26,833 nucleotides of DNA from Flavobacterium psychrophilum (GTDB lineage Bacteria > Bacteroidota > Bacteroidia > Flavobacteriales > Flavobacteriaceae), in assembly GCA_022729635.1 (NCBI GenBank), contig DZAU01000005.1, positions 16,000-42,832 of the forward strand. Direction: 5' to 3'. The position numbers and the translations under genes are program-made. Below are positions 7,583 to 15,619 of this stretch, piece by piece (the stretch's first letter is position 1; each line of letters opens with the position of its first letter). The notes under the pieces were generated by a model, which searched no databases, was not told the DNA's origin, and saw nothing but the letters and a program-made list of their open reading frames with translations.

Positions 7583-8674
7583 TTAATTTAACAAACTTTC
7601 AAAAAGAGATTTCCACTGTTGCATTATAGTCTCGATATCATATTTTCTGACACTCTCATTTGCGTTTTTCCCCATTTCAATTCTTAAATTTTCATCTTCT
7701 ATTAATTGTTCTAATTTTTCAACAAAAAAATTCACATTTCCATCTTCAACCAAAAAACCACTCTTTCCATCTTCTATAATAGCTCGTGGACCGGAAGAAC
7801 AGTCATAAGCAATGCATGGCAGACCAGAAGCCATGGCTTCGAGTAAAACCATGGGAAAGCCTTCTGAACGAGAAGTCATAACACATATAGAGGAAAACAA
7901 GTATTTTTCAGCAATAATTTTGACAGGATTGTTTAGGCTCACATTGTTTTCTATACCTAAATTTCTGATTAAGGGATACAAATCAATAACAGATTCACCA
8001 TAAATTTCAAGAATCCAATCTGGGTGTTTAAGAATCACTTTTTGCCAAATCTCGAATAACCTATCAAGTCCTTTTTCATAGGAATTTCGGGCAACTACAA
8101 TGACTTTTTTAGCTTTTAAATTTGATACCTTTTCACTTTGTATCCAAGAAGGATTTGGAATAACCATTCCATCTTTCAAATTCCATTCTTTTAAGTTTTC
8201 ATTTGATAAAGCAATAAATTTTGAAAATTTATTTGAACAAAAATCTTTGAATGAATACTTAAAATAGTTCTTAATATGTGAAATATAATTTTTCTTTAAA
8301 AATTTTACTTCAACAAATTTAGACCCATGACACTCAAAAACAATTGGAATTTTACTTGAAAGAATAAATGGAATTAAATAAGCCTTTAAACCATTATCGC
8401 TTACAATTATAATATCAGGCTTTATATTTTCTATATTAGTTTTTAAAGATCTTCTATACGAATTTAAAAAATTAAAAACAGATCCTTCTAAAATCATATC
8501 ATGAAAAACTATCTTTTCATGAAAAGAATAAAACAATGGAAAATTTCCTTCGTTCTGAGTAAGAACATGAACTTCATATCCAAAATTTTCAATCAAATAC
8601 TTCAACTTTATCGAAAAGACTCTAGCAACTCCTCCTGCGTTATTGATTTTTGAAACTATATATAATAATTTCAT
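7583..8674 (-). CDS. Family 4 glycosyltransferase
   Basis: A 363-residue GT-B enzyme. The N-terminal acceptor domain starts MKLLYIVSKINNAGGVARVF with the glycine-rich turn. The C-terminal donor domain starts around KKVIVVARNSYEKGLDRLF. It carries the E-x7-E motif EGFPMVLLE (about 270-278) followed by GLPCIAYDCSSGPRAIIEDG, as in retaining GT4 transferases. It should add a hexose-type residue to a growing surface-polysaccharide unit in the cytoplasm. It is the last gene of a three-gene minus operon; its ATG overlaps the TGA of the ketoisomerase gene (ATGA). The GPR after the catalytic loop also occurs in the sister GT4 at 9077, consistent with the two being related. Sugar specificity cannot be read from the sequence. 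Confidence 0.88.
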   Translation of the reverse strand: MKLLYIVSKINNAGGVARVFSIKLKYLIENFGYEVHVLTQNEGNFPLFYSFHEKIVFHDMILEGSVFNFLNSYRRSLKTNIENIKPDIIIVSDNGLKAYLIPFILSSKIPIVFECHGSKFVEVKFLKKNYISHIKNYFKYSFKDFCSNKFSKFIALSNENLKEWNLKDGMVIPNPSWIQSEKVSNLKAKKVIVVARNSYEKGLDRLFEIWQKVILKHPDWILEIYGESVIDLYPLIRNLGIENNVSLNNPVKIIAEKYLFSSICVMTSRSEGFPMVLLEAMASGLPCIAYDCSSGPRAIIEDGKSGFLVEDGNVNFFVEKLEQLIEDENLRIEMGKNANESVRKYDIETIMQQWKSLFESLLN

Positions 8675-9075
8675 TTCTTGAAACTTAAAAATTCATCATA
8701 ATTTCGAATATAATCGGCTTCATCAAAAACATCCGAAGCAATAACAAGACAAACAGCACCCGATGAAAAATTTTGTAATTCGCGCCAAATCCCTGTTGGA
8801 ATCAATAATCCCATATTGGGTTTATTCAAATGAAACATTTTTTTTTCGAATCCATCATCAAGAACCACTTCAAAACTACCCGATAAAGCAATTAAAATTT
8901 CCTGTTGATTTATATGTGAATGACCTCCACGAAAGGCATTACTTGGTACATCAAAAAGATAATAAATTCGCTTCATCTCAAAGGGCAAAACATTATTTTG
9001 AATAAAAGCTAAATTTCCTCTTACATCTTCAATAACAGGCATTTCCAATAATTGAATCGTATTTACTGTTTCCAT
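8671..9075 (-). CDS. fdtA: dTDP-4-keto-6-deoxyglucose 3,4-ketoisomerase, FdtA/QdtA type
   Basis: A 134-residue single-domain cupin. FdtA/QdtA enzymes move the keto group of dTDP-4-keto-6-deoxyglucose from C4 to C3, opening the route to 3-amino-3,6-dideoxyhexoses (Fuc3NAc, Qui3NAc). Family features seen: DVRGNLAFIQ near the N terminus, KRIYYLFDVP, then RGGHSH (residues 49-54), whose two histidines correspond to the catalytic His pair of FdtA, and a cupin core through VVLDDGF and GLLIPTGIWREL. The length equals that of known members. It sits between two GT4 genes with a 1-base gap and a 4-base overlap. Its expected partner aminotransferase is 3.7 kb away at 12748. Whether the product has gluco or galacto configuration (QdtA or FdtA) is undecided, so the symbol is tentative. 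Confidence 0.85.
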   Translation of the reverse strand: METVNTIQLLEMPVIEDVRGNLAFIQNNVLPFEMKRIYYLFDVPSNAFRGGHSHINQQEILIALSGSFEVVLDDGFEKKMFHLNKPNMGLLIPTGIWRELQNFSSGAVCLVIASDVFDEADYIRNYDEFLSFKK

Positions 9076-9076
9076 C

Positions 9077-10180
9077 TTAAATTGTATTGATTTGCATTAA
9101 ATCCAACCATTGCTTTCCTATTGTATCTAACAAAAATGGAGTAACACTTTCTTTTGCATTTTGCTTGCAATATTGATATTTTTTTTCGTCTTCAACCAAT
9201 ACATTCATAGCTTCGGTAAGTTTTTCTAAATTTTGATTTTCTACGAGAATTCCATTTTCAAAATTACTGATAATTTGCCTTGGCCCACAAGGGCAATCAA
9301 ATGAAACCACTGGAATACCACAAGCCAATGATTCTAAAATAACGTTTGGCAATCCTTCATTTTTACTGCTCAAAACTAAAAATAGAGCATTTTTCAAATA
9401 TTTGAAAGGATTATTTTGATACCCTAAAAAATGCACAAAATCATTTACATTACACTCTTTTGCAACTTTTTTCAAATTACTACTATCCCCTTTTCCAATT
9501 ATCATAAGATGAATTTGTTTATCCTTTAATACTGAATTACCATAACTCAAAATCAATTTATCAAACTGTTTTATATTATTTTCATATTGACCAATTGCAA
9601 TAATGTATTCAAAATCAATTGTAATAGATTCACCACACTTTTCATAAATCTCCGCTAAATTAATAGGATTAGAAATTGTTAGCACATTCTTTAATTGATG
9701 CTTTTTGACAATCATTTCTTCTATTTCATTGGTTATAGCCACATTAGCATAACAGTGATTATACATTAACCTGGTCAACCAAGAATTATTTGGCATATAA
9801 TGGTCAATCAAAAAACTATGAACTGTAAATATCGTTTTAGTATTATATAAAAATCGAGCAATTATTAATTCTTGAATAACTTTCCTTCGGAATCGAAAAT
9901 CAATTATAAAATCAAAATCATTAGCATTTAGATAGTTTCGCAAGGAAATCAGTCGCTTAATCTTATTAAACATTCCATTACTTTTATTCTTCAACAGACC
10001 TAAATTAACTAGTTTCCCAGAATAAGGATAGGAAACCTCATCTAAAACTATAATAACATCAACATCAATATTTTTTTTAGCAAAGAAAACCGATAAATTA
10101 GCCATCACTTTATCACTGCCACCTCCGCTCAAACGATAACCAATTAAGGCAATTTTATATTTTTTGTTAGTTAATATCAC
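9077..10180 (-). CDS. Family 4 glycosyltransferase
   Basis: A 367-residue GT-B glycosyltransferase. The N-terminal domain shows KIALIGYRLSGGGSDKVMAN with the GGGS loop. The donor domain includes IAIGQYENNIKQFDKL and the E-x7-E motif EGLPNVILE (about 285-293), followed by GIPVVSFDCPCGPRQII. It is the first gene of the operon running to 7583, one base before the FdtA gene. The start codon appears to be GTG at 10180, as no ATG occurs until about residue 26, which would delete the glycine-rich loop. A divergently transcribed GT gene starts only 36 bases away, so the two share one short promoter region. Donor sugar unknown. Confidence 0.87.
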   Translation of the reverse strand: MILTNKKYKIALIGYRLSGGGSDKVMANLSVFFAKKNIDVDVIIVLDEVSYPYSGKLVNLGLLKNKSNGMFNKIKRLISLRNYLNANDFDFIIDFRFRRKVIQELIIARFLYNTKTIFTVHSFLIDHYMPNNSWLTRLMYNHCYANVAITNEIEEMIVKKHQLKNVLTISNPINLAEIYEKCGESITIDFEYIIAIGQYENNIKQFDKLILSYGNSVLKDKQIHLMIIGKGDSSNLKKVAKECNVNDFVHFLGYQNNPFKYLKNALFLVLSSKNEGLPNVILESLACGIPVVSFDCPCGPRQIISNFENGILVENQNLEKLTEAMNVLVEDEKKYQYCKQNAKESVTPFLLDTIGKQWLDLMQINTI

Positions 10181-10198
10181 TCTGAAATATTATTTTTG
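10164..10198 (+). promoter_or_regulatory. Candidate promoter for the plus-strand GT gene
   Basis: TATTTTTG at 10191-10198 matches TAnnTTTG exactly. A TTG at 10164-10166 lies 24 bases upstream of it, slightly beyond the preferred spacing. The predicted start is about 12 bases before the ATG at 10217. The -33 part lies inside the first codons of the divergent GT4 gene. Confidence 0.4.
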
Positions 10199-10201
10199 AA
10201 G

Positions 10202-10209
10202 CAAATATA
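10202..10209 (-). promoter_or_regulatory. Candidate -7 element for the GT4-fdtA-GT4 operon
   Basis: The minus strand reads TATATTTG, an exact TAnnTTTG match, 22 bases before the GTG at 10180. No convincing -33 TTG is seen on this strand. It lies three bases from the -7 element of the opposite promoter, so simultaneous occupancy by two polymerases looks impossible. Confidence 0.4.
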
Positions 10210-10216
10210 ATCATTT

Positions 10217-11350
10217 ATGCGAATTTTATTGGTTGGGGAATACAGTGGTTTACATAATACTTTAAAAGACGGATTAGAAAAACTGGGACACCGTGTTTTT
10301 ATTGTTTCAAGTTTTGACTTTAAAAAATTTCCTGCTGATTATTCTATTCATCCAAAGTTTTGCAATCTAAAATTGATAAATTTTTTTAGACAATTTATTT
10401 TTAGACTATTTAGATTTGACATTGCTACATTAGAATTAGGACTTCGATTTTATTTATTGTTACCTAAATTTGAAAATTATGATGTGGTGCAGTTTATTAA
10501 TGAAATTCCTATAAAAACAACTAAAAAATTAGAATTGTATTTGTTGAAAAAAATTTTTCAACAAAACAAAAAAGTTTTTGTTCTTTCATGTGGCGCAGAT
10601 TATTTGAATATGAAATATGATTCAGAAAATAAATCCAAAAAATCGATATTGCATGCTTTTTTTAAAAATCCCAAGCTAAAAAAAGAGTATGCTCCTTATT
10701 TTGATTTATTGAAAGAAAATCATAAAAAAGTTCACGAATTTGTATTGGCAAATTGCAATGGAATTATTGCCAATGATTTTGATTATGTAGATGCTACAAA
10801 AAACCATCCAAAATATTTGGGCTTAATTCAATATCCTGTAAATAGAGAAAAACTGAATATTGAAGAACTTGTTTTTAAAAATAAAATAATTATATTTCTT
10901 GGAATTAATCAATGGTCCTACAATCAAAAAGGCTTTTATTATTTTGAAAAAGCATTAGAAAGCATTCAAAAAAAATATCAAGATAAAGTAGAAATAATAA
11001 TCACCAAAAACATTCCTTATCAAAAGTATATTGATTTATACAACAAAGCCCATATTTTACTAGATCAATCCTGTAGTTGTGATCAAGGATATAATGCACT
11101 CGAAGCTATGGCAAAAGGCAAAGTGGTTTTTACTGGTGCAGAACAAGATTTTACAGATTATTATAAATTGACCGAAAGAGTTTGTATTAATGCTAAACCA
11201 GATGTTGATTACTTAATAAAAGAATTGTCTTTTTTGATTGAAAATCCAAACGAAATAATTGCCATCGGAAAACGAGCTCAGGCATTTGTCAAAAAGGAAC
11301 ATGATTATATCAAAATTGCGGAAAAATACATAGAAGTTTGGAATTATTAA
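10217..11350 (+). CDS. GT-B glycosyltransferase, divergent GT4-like
   Basis: A 377-residue protein of GT-B type. It starts MRILLVGEYSGLHNTLKDGL, typical of a glycosyltransferase acceptor domain. The donor domain begins near IIFLGINQWSYNQKGFYYFE. Instead of the standard E-x7-E motif it has DQGYNALEAMAKGKVVFTG, where the first Glu is replaced by Asp with one residue less spacing; the second Glu is kept. Proteins with this loop are usually annotated as glycosyltransferase family 1/4. It is the only gene of this locus on the plus strand between two minus operons, sharing a 36-base divergent promoter with the GT4 gene. Its stop overlaps, on the other strand, the stop of a 42-codon ORF. Acceptor and donor unknown. 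Confidence 0.75.
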   Translation: MRILLVGEYSGLHNTLKDGLEKLGHRVFIVSSFDFKKFPADYSIHPKFCNLKLINFFRQFIFRLFRFDIATLELGLRFYLLLPKFENYDVVQFINEIPIKTTKKLELYLLKKIFQQNKKVFVLSCGADYLNMKYDSENKSKKSILHAFFKNPKLKKEYAPYFDLLKENHKKVHEFVLANCNGIIANDFDYVDATKNHPKYLGLIQYPVNREKLNIEELVFKNKIIIFLGINQWSYNQKGFYYFEKALESIQKKYQDKVEIIITKNIPYQKYIDLYNKAHILLDQSCSCDQGYNALEAMAKGKVVFTGAEQDFTDYYKLTERVCINAKPDVDYLIKELSFLIENPNEIIAIGKRAQAFVKKEHDYIKIAEKYIEVWNY

Positions 11351-11475
11351 ACTTTCATCCAAATTTTCAAATGCTCATCTTCTCCAATCCAATCTCTTGA
11401 AATATTATTTTTTAACAATTTACATGGAATTCTGCCTACAAGAAATATATTACATAAACTATCCACTTCAATCAA
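11347..11475 (-). pseudogene. Short ORF or 3' gene remnant downstream of wzx
   Basis: A 42-codon open frame in the 121-base space after wzx. It could start at a TTG overlapping the wzx stop (TTGA) and ends at TAA 11347. Its C-terminal part reads DWIGEDEHLKIWMKV, a charged, tryptophan-containing tail with a coding-like composition unlike the AT-rich spacers nearby. In-frame extension upstream ends at a TAG five codons before the TTG, so no longer gene exists in this frame. It may be a genuine 42-residue protein or the 3' end of a deleted polysaccharide gene. I do not recognise the family. Confidence 0.35.
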
Positions 11476-12746
11476 AACAAACTTTTCCTAAAATAAACAC
11501 CTAACACCAATAAATAAATAAAATTATCAAAAGCTTGAGCCATAACAACACCCTGTATTCCGAAAATTTTAATTAGAAAAATACTCGAAAAATACAAAAC
11601 AGCCAAAGAAGCAATTTCGGTTATAATAAAAGCCGTTGTCATTTTTTTAGCAAAAAACTGATACCCTAAAACCCACGAAGCCGCCTTCAAGATGTCGCCT
11701 AGTAATTGCCAAAAAAACAAAGTTGTAACTGGCAAAAATTCATCTGTAAAAAGAAATTTGACAATAATAAAACGACACAAATAAATAACACTTAAAGTAA
11801 CAATAAATAATGGCAAAATGTTTTTATAGAAACTCCAAAAAACTATTTTGGTCTCTTTATTGTTTTGTGCCACAACCAATTTTGGCAAAAAATAAACAGT
11901 CAGTATTGTCGTTACGAACATCATATAATAAGTAGAAATCCTAGAAATTGTTTCCCAAAAACCAGCTTGTTCCAATCCAACAAAACGAATTACGTTTTTA
12001 CGTATCAATAAGTAAACAAGTGGTCCAAAAACTGAGGAAACTAGTGCCATTAGCGAATAAGAAGACAAATTTTTTATAATTTGAAAATCAAAATACCGAA
12101 ACCGAATTGCTCCCAAAAAATGAAACTCTTTATTAATAAAATAAAACGTTACAAAAAACAACAATGCAGGCGTAATTATTATTGACAGTAAGGCTCCCAA
12201 TGTTTTAAAATGTAAAATCATATAGATAGAGACCAGTAAACCAATCCCATTTCCAATAATATTCACCCAAATTACTTCTTTGAATTTCCCCAAACCATTA
12301 ATCAGCGAAAGTAAAAAAAGAGAAATCGCATACCAAGGCAAAGCTAAAGCTGCTGCTTTGAAAACAATCTGGTAGTCAAAATTACCTCCAAAAATTTGAT
12401 TATTCCAGTGGGCTGAAAAAAAGTACAATACCACACTCAAAATAACAGTAACTGTTAACAAACTAATAAACACCGTTGAAATTGTTTTCTGAAGTTGACT
12501 CTTATCATCCTTGCCTTCTGCCACATATTTTACAATTCCGTTTGTAAATCCTAAAGTAGAGATACTTTCTAATGAAGATGAAAAATTACGGAGATTCCCA
12601 ACCAAAGCCATTCCGCTTGGACCAACAAAAACGGCCAATAATTTTGAAGTAATCAAACCTGTCCCTATTTTCAATAGGATACTCAAACTATTTAAGAATG
12701 TAATCTTAAACAAATCGCTTTTGGATATTTTTTTAATGAATTCCAA
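11472..12746 (-). CDS. wzx: O-antigen translocase (Wzx-type flippase)
   Basis: A 424-residue polytopic membrane protein of the MATE/PST (polysaccharide transporter) superfamily. The N terminus has FLNSLSILLKIGTGLITSKLLAVFVGPSGMALVGN, written here only as its landmarks NSLSILLKIGTGL and VFVGPSGMALVGN, typical of O-antigen translocases. About twelve hydrophobic segments follow, to the C-terminal LLVLGVYFRKSLF. It should flip undecaprenyl-linked repeat units from the cytoplasmic to the periplasmic face of the inner membrane. The start is TTG at 12746, one base after the aminotransferase stop; the next Met is at about residue 46, inside the conserved region, so TTG is well supported. Tight coupling to the aminotransferase gene suggests both serve the same glycan. 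Confidence 0.9.
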   Translation of the reverse strand: MEFIKKISKSDLFKITFLNSLSILLKIGTGLITSKLLAVFVGPSGMALVGNLRNFSSSLESISTLGFTNGIVKYVAEGKDDKSQLQKTISTVFISLLTVTVILSVVLYFFSAHWNNQIFGGNFDYQIVFKAAALALPWYAISLFLLSLINGLGKFKEVIWVNIIGNGIGLLVSIYMILHFKTLGALLSIIITPALLFFVTFYFINKEFHFLGAIRFRYFDFQIIKNLSSYSLMALVSSVFGPLVYLLIRKNVIRFVGLEQAGFWETISRISTYYMMFVTTILTVYFLPKLVVAQNNKETKIVFWSFYKNILPLFIVTLSVIYLCRFIIVKFLFTDEFLPVTTLFFWQLLGDILKAASWVLGYQFFAKKMTTAFIITEIASLAVLYFSSIFLIKIFGIQGVVMAQAFDNFIYLLVLGVYFRKSLF

Positions 12747-12747
12747 A

Positions 12748-13848
12748 TTAATATTTATTTAAAATTGCAATAACAAAACTCACTTCTTCCGTTGTCAATA
12801 CAGGATTCATCGGCAAACTTAAAACCTCATCATGAATTTTTTCAGTAATTGGAAATGATAAATTATTCCAAGAAAAAAATGCTTTTTGCTGGTGTGGCGG
12901 AACTGGATAATGAATCATGGTTTCAATGTCGTTTTCTAACAAATAGTTTTTCAATTTTTCTCTATTTTGTGTTCGAATGACAAACAAATGAAAAACATGA
13001 TTTGCTGTCTTATCCCAAAATGGAAGCTGAATTTTATCGTTTTTTATTTCAGTTAAATAGCGTTTCGCAATTGCTTTTCTAGCATTATTTTCGGCATCCA
13101 AATTAGGTAATTTTACGTTCAAAAAAGCCGCTTGTAATTCATCAAGCCTAGAGTTTACACCAGCAAAATCATTATAATATTTCTTTTCTGAGCCATAATT
13201 TCGCAAGGATTGAATAGTTTTTGCCAAATCGTAATCATTGGTTGTTACCGCTCCACCATCGCCTAAAGCTCCTAAGTTTTTTCCTGGATAAAAACTGTAC
13301 GCTACGCTTGATTGTAGATTTTTGATTACAGATTTTTGATTGCATATTGCACCGTGAGCTTGAGCAGCATCTTCTACAATAATCAGGTTATTTTGTGTTG
13401 CAATTTCATTTATTTGATTCATTTCGGCCAATTGTCCGTAAAGGTGAACTGCTAAAATTGCCTTGGTTTTTGAAGTGATTTTTTCTGAAATCAAATCCGG
13501 ATTGAGATTGTAGGTTTCTAATTTTGGCTCAACCAAAACCGGAATCAAATCAGCTTCTAAAATAGCGAGAATACTGGCAATATAGGTATTTGCCGGAACA
13601 ATCACCTCATCGCCTTTTTGTAGTTTTCCTAGCTGAATATATCCTTTGAAAATTAGAGCCAATGCATCAAATCCATTGCCAACTCCTATACAATATTTTG
13701 TTCCGCAATATTTGGCAAAACTGGTTTCAAATGCGGTGACTTCGTTACCCAAAATATACCAGCCACTTGCAAAAACTGTTTTCAATTTTTCCTGAAAAGA
13801 GGTTTCATAAGGAGCGTTTATTTTTTTTAAATCAAGGAATTTTATCAT
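12748..13848 (-). CDS. fdtB: PLP-dependent sugar aminotransferase (DegT/DnrJ/EryC1/StrS), FdtB/QdtB type
   Basis: A 366-residue fold-type I sugar aminotransferase. Starting at [11 protein letters not shown], motifs include the aldimine region [13 protein letters not shown], the PLP-stacking and ring-nitrogen segment [10 protein letters not shown], and the internal-aldimine lysine in [16 protein letters not shown] (Lys190), then [11 protein letters not shown]. With the FdtA-like ketoisomerase in the same locus, the likely reaction is glutamate-dependent amination at C3 of dTDP-3-keto-6-deoxyhexose. An in-frame ATG at 13872 would add eight residues (MASSLPIN) and overlap the upstream gene by 11 bases; the homologue-like start MIKFLDL favours 13848. 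It lies between the nucleotidyltransferase gene and wzx. The substrate assignment is inferred from context, the enzyme class is clear. Confidence 0.88.
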   Translation of the reverse strand: MIKFLDLKKINAPYETSFQEKLKTVFASGWYILGNEVTAFETSFAKYCGTKYCIGVGNGFDALALIFKGYIQLGKLQKGDEVIVPANTYIASILAILEADLIPVLVEPKLETYNLNPDLISEKITSKTKAILAVHLYGQLAEMNQINEIATQNNLIIVEDAAQAHGAICNQKSVIKNLQSSVAYSFYPGKNLGALGDGGAVTTNDYDLAKTIQSLRNYGSEKKYYNDFAGVNSRLDELQAAFLNVKLPNLDAENNARKAIAKRYLTEIKNDKIQLPFWDKTANHVFHLFVIRTQNREKLKNYLLENDIETMIHYPVPPHQQKAFFSWNNLSFPITEKIHDEVLSLPMNPVLTTEEVSFVIAILNKY

Positions 13849-13861
13849 GTTTATTGGCAAA

Positions 13862-14338
13862 CTACTTGCCATTTATTTGTCGAAGTTGTTGAATGTCTAA
13901 TAAATCTTTTGGTCTGTTGGCTTTTATTTTGCTGGTTATCAAATCTTCATAAGATAAAATATTCCATTTTAAAAAAGGATTGTCATTCACAATAACGGTT
14001 TCAGCATTGCGATAGGCTTCGTCAAAAGATTTATTGACAGAGAAATTGGTTATTAATTCCAAATCTAAATCAATGGGCGAAAATTTAATAGAAATATTTT
14101 GCTCTTGCTTTTTTACTTTTTCAGGAAAATCATCAATTTCATAACCCATTTCGTTAAAGACTTTTATCAAGTTTTTAAAATTCTCTTCGGTAGTTTCGAT
14201 CCAAAAATCAACATCGGCAGAATGGCGTTGGTAACCATGAAAATAAACTGCCCCACCACCAACCATTAGCATTCTAACTCCATATTTGTTAGCTGCAATA
14301 ATAAATTGGTTTATATTTTCTTCCCAAGGTTGGCTCAT
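13862..14338 (-). CDS. Nucleotidyltransferase-fold protein
   Basis: A 158-residue protein with the minimal pol-beta-type nucleotidyltransferase core. It has [14 protein letters not shown] followed by ADVDFWIE, giving the hG[GS]...DxD signature (Asp42, Asp44), and a third acidic cluster in PIDLDLEL (around 90-94). The tail ([20 protein letters not shown], then QQLRQ) is typical of AbiEii/DUF6036-like nucleotidyltransferases, where the conserved Lys and Asp lie near the active site. Such proteins transfer nucleotides to proteins or RNA and many act as toxins or as antitoxins of HEPN partners. It overlaps the upstream small gene by four bases (ATGA) and lies inside an otherwise sugar-related operon. 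Actual substrate and role are unknown. Confidence 0.75.
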   Translation of the reverse strand: MSQPWEENINQFIIAANKYGVRMLMVGGGAVYFHGYQRHSADVDFWIETTEENFKNLIKVFNEMGYEIDDFPEKVKKQEQNISIKFSPIDLDLELITNFSVNKSFDEAYRNAETVIVNDNPFLKWNILSYEDLITSKIKANRPKDLLDIQQLRQINGK

Positions 14339-14520
14339 TGTTTTGATTTAATTTCAATCAAAAAATTATTCGATTTTTGTTCCATCCCTCTTTTGGGAAG
14401 TTGTTTACTTTTCATCAATAAAGTTATAAAACTATAAATACGCTCTGATTTTGATAATTTCAAAAAATCATCCAATTGGGCTACATTGCTTTCCTCTTTT
14501 GTTTGAAATATGATTTGCAT
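14335..14520 (-). CDS. Small partner protein of the nucleotidyltransferase
   Basis: A 61-residue protein beginning MQIIFQTKEESNVAQLDDFL, with a helical SKSERIYSFITLLMKSKQLP stretch and a basic C-terminal end ([11 protein letters not shown]). I do not recognise a named domain, but I recall similar small proteins next to nucleotidyltransferase genes in Flavobacteriia. The ATG at 14520 is preferred; a TTG at 14538 would add six residues. Its TGA overlaps the nucleotidyltransferase ATG, so the two are translationally coupled. That layout (small upstream gene, enzyme downstream, 4-base overlap) fits a toxin-antitoxin-like pair, or a subunit needed for activity. Confidence 0.55.
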   Translation of the reverse strand: MQIIFQTKEESNVAQLDDFLKLSKSERIYSFITLLMKSKQLPKRGMEQKSNNFLIEIKSKQ

Positions 14521-14553
14521 GGTATTAGTTTTATTCAAATGTAAGTATTTTGA

Positions 14554-15531
14554 TTATATGATTATGGCATCAAGCAGTAAATAATTTGCCGTTTCTATTT
14601 CGTAAAAATCCTGAACAATTGTGCTTGCACCAAAACTTTCCTTCCAATAAGACAGCCCATTATTTAGCTTTCGTCCTTGATTTTCATTGGAAATTCCAAA
14701 ATCGAAAAAATGTTTGTCTTTAAAAACTTTTGTAATTAAATGATGAAATAATAAATCTAATCCGCCCAATTCGTTTTTATCTTCTTTCCCAGAAATATAC
14801 TGACAATGAGCAACATTTGCAGATTCAAAAATCGTTGTTCCTGCAACAATAATTCCGTTTTCATACACATTAAACTGCCTGATATTTTTAAGAAATAATC
14901 TTTTCAAATTAGTGATTTCATCAAGGCTATGCACTGGTTTTGCACGATGCTTCTTATCTAAATTCGGAATTAGAATTTCGTTCCAGAATAATTCAAAATC
15001 ATCAACCTCTTTTATCAAAAAATCATTCGAGTTTCCTTTTTGAATACTCCTTTTTCTAAGTTTTGACAAACTATTTTTCTTTGACAGATCAATAACCGCC
15101 ATAGAATCTCTTCTTATTAATTTTGATTCAGTCAAAAACAAAGCATAATTCAATTCTTCGGCAGGCTTTTGATGATAAATCGATGGGATTAATTTTAACT
15201 GTAATTTTGTTATTTTAGTATCATTCAAAAACGACAATACACTTTTAACTATTTCAATAACGACTGCCAATTTTATTTTTTCGGTATAAATTAATCCGCC
15301 ATACGTTAATCCCTGATGCGAGAAAATTTCGTTTTCAACTCTATTTGCGGGCAGAACGGCAATCCATTTTTCTTTATCTAAAACTATCAAGGAATAATCC
15401 TGAAATCTATCGCTATGATATTCCATAAAATCACGATGAAAAAGGAAAGTCGCATTTTTTGCTTTGCCAATAAAAGCGTTCCAATTTTCACAATCACTTT
15501 TTTGATAGCGTTTTATACTGAAATTTTTCAA
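14554..15531 (-). CDS. FemAB/GNAT-like acyltransferase
   Basis: A 325-residue protein of FemAB/GNAT character with two acetyltransferase-like halves. The N-terminal half shows NATFLFHRDFMEYHSDRF and WIAVLPANRVENEIFSHQGL then TYGGLIY. The C-terminal half carries YENGIIVAGTTIFESANVAH and DFGISNENQGRKLNNGLSYW, then KESFGA, as in peptidyltransferase/BioF2-like GNAT proteins. It opens the minus operon that continues with the nucleotidyltransferase pair, sugar aminotransferase and flippase. Context suggests N-acylation of the 3-amino sugar, standing in for the hexapeptide acetyltransferase (FdtC/QdtC) absent from the window; a role in peptidoglycan or lipid acylation is the alternative. The start is TTG at 15531, as the first in-frame ATG is about 35 codons later. 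Confidence 0.65.
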   Translation of the reverse strand: MKNFSIKRYQKSDCENWNAFIGKAKNATFLFHRDFMEYHSDRFQDYSLIVLDKEKWIAVLPANRVENEIFSHQGLTYGGLIYTEKIKLAVVIEIVKSVLSFLNDTKITKLQLKLIPSIYHQKPAEELNYALFLTESKLIRRDSMAVIDLSKKNSLSKLRKRSIQKGNSNDFLIKEVDDFELFWNEILIPNLDKKHRAKPVHSLDEITNLKRLFLKNIRQFNVYENGIIVAGTTIFESANVAHCQYISGKEDKNELGGLDLLFHHLITKVFKDKHFFDFGISNENQGRKLNNGLSYWKESFGASTIVQDFYEIETANYLLLDAIII

Positions 15532-15554
15532 ATTAAGGTATTAAATAGTTGCCT

Positions 15555-15562
15555 CAAAAATA
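15555..15562 (-). promoter_or_regulatory. Candidate -7 element for the acyltransferase-to-wzx operon
   Basis: The minus strand reads TATTTTTG, an exact TAnnTTTG match, with a predicted start about 16 bases before the TTG codon at 15531. No clear -33 TTG is seen at the usual distance. Confidence 0.35.
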
Positions 15563-15587
15563 TGTAAAAAAAACCATAAAACCTTTG

Positions 15588-15595
15588 TAACTTTG
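15588..15595 (+). promoter_or_regulatory. Candidate -7 element for the RNA methyltransferase gene
   Basis: TAACTTTG is an exact TAnnTTTG match. It puts transcription start near 15601, downstream of an alternative TTG codon at 15593, and so supports the ATG at 15620. It faces the opposite element at 15555-15562 across 25 bases. Confidence 0.4.
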
Positions 15596-15619
15596 ACACT
15601 TTCATATCTTTTCAAAAAA

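Noticed and set aside
13849..13872. Upstream ATG adding eight residues to the sugar aminotransferase.
   Set aside because: It is possible, but the extension MASSLPIN is not family-like and overlaps the previous gene. MIKFLDL is the usual start of FdtB-type enzymes. Not excluded.
15593..15619. TTG start for the RNA methyltransferase.
   Set aside because: It overlaps the TAACTTTG -7 box, and the family begins at about MKQITSIQNP.
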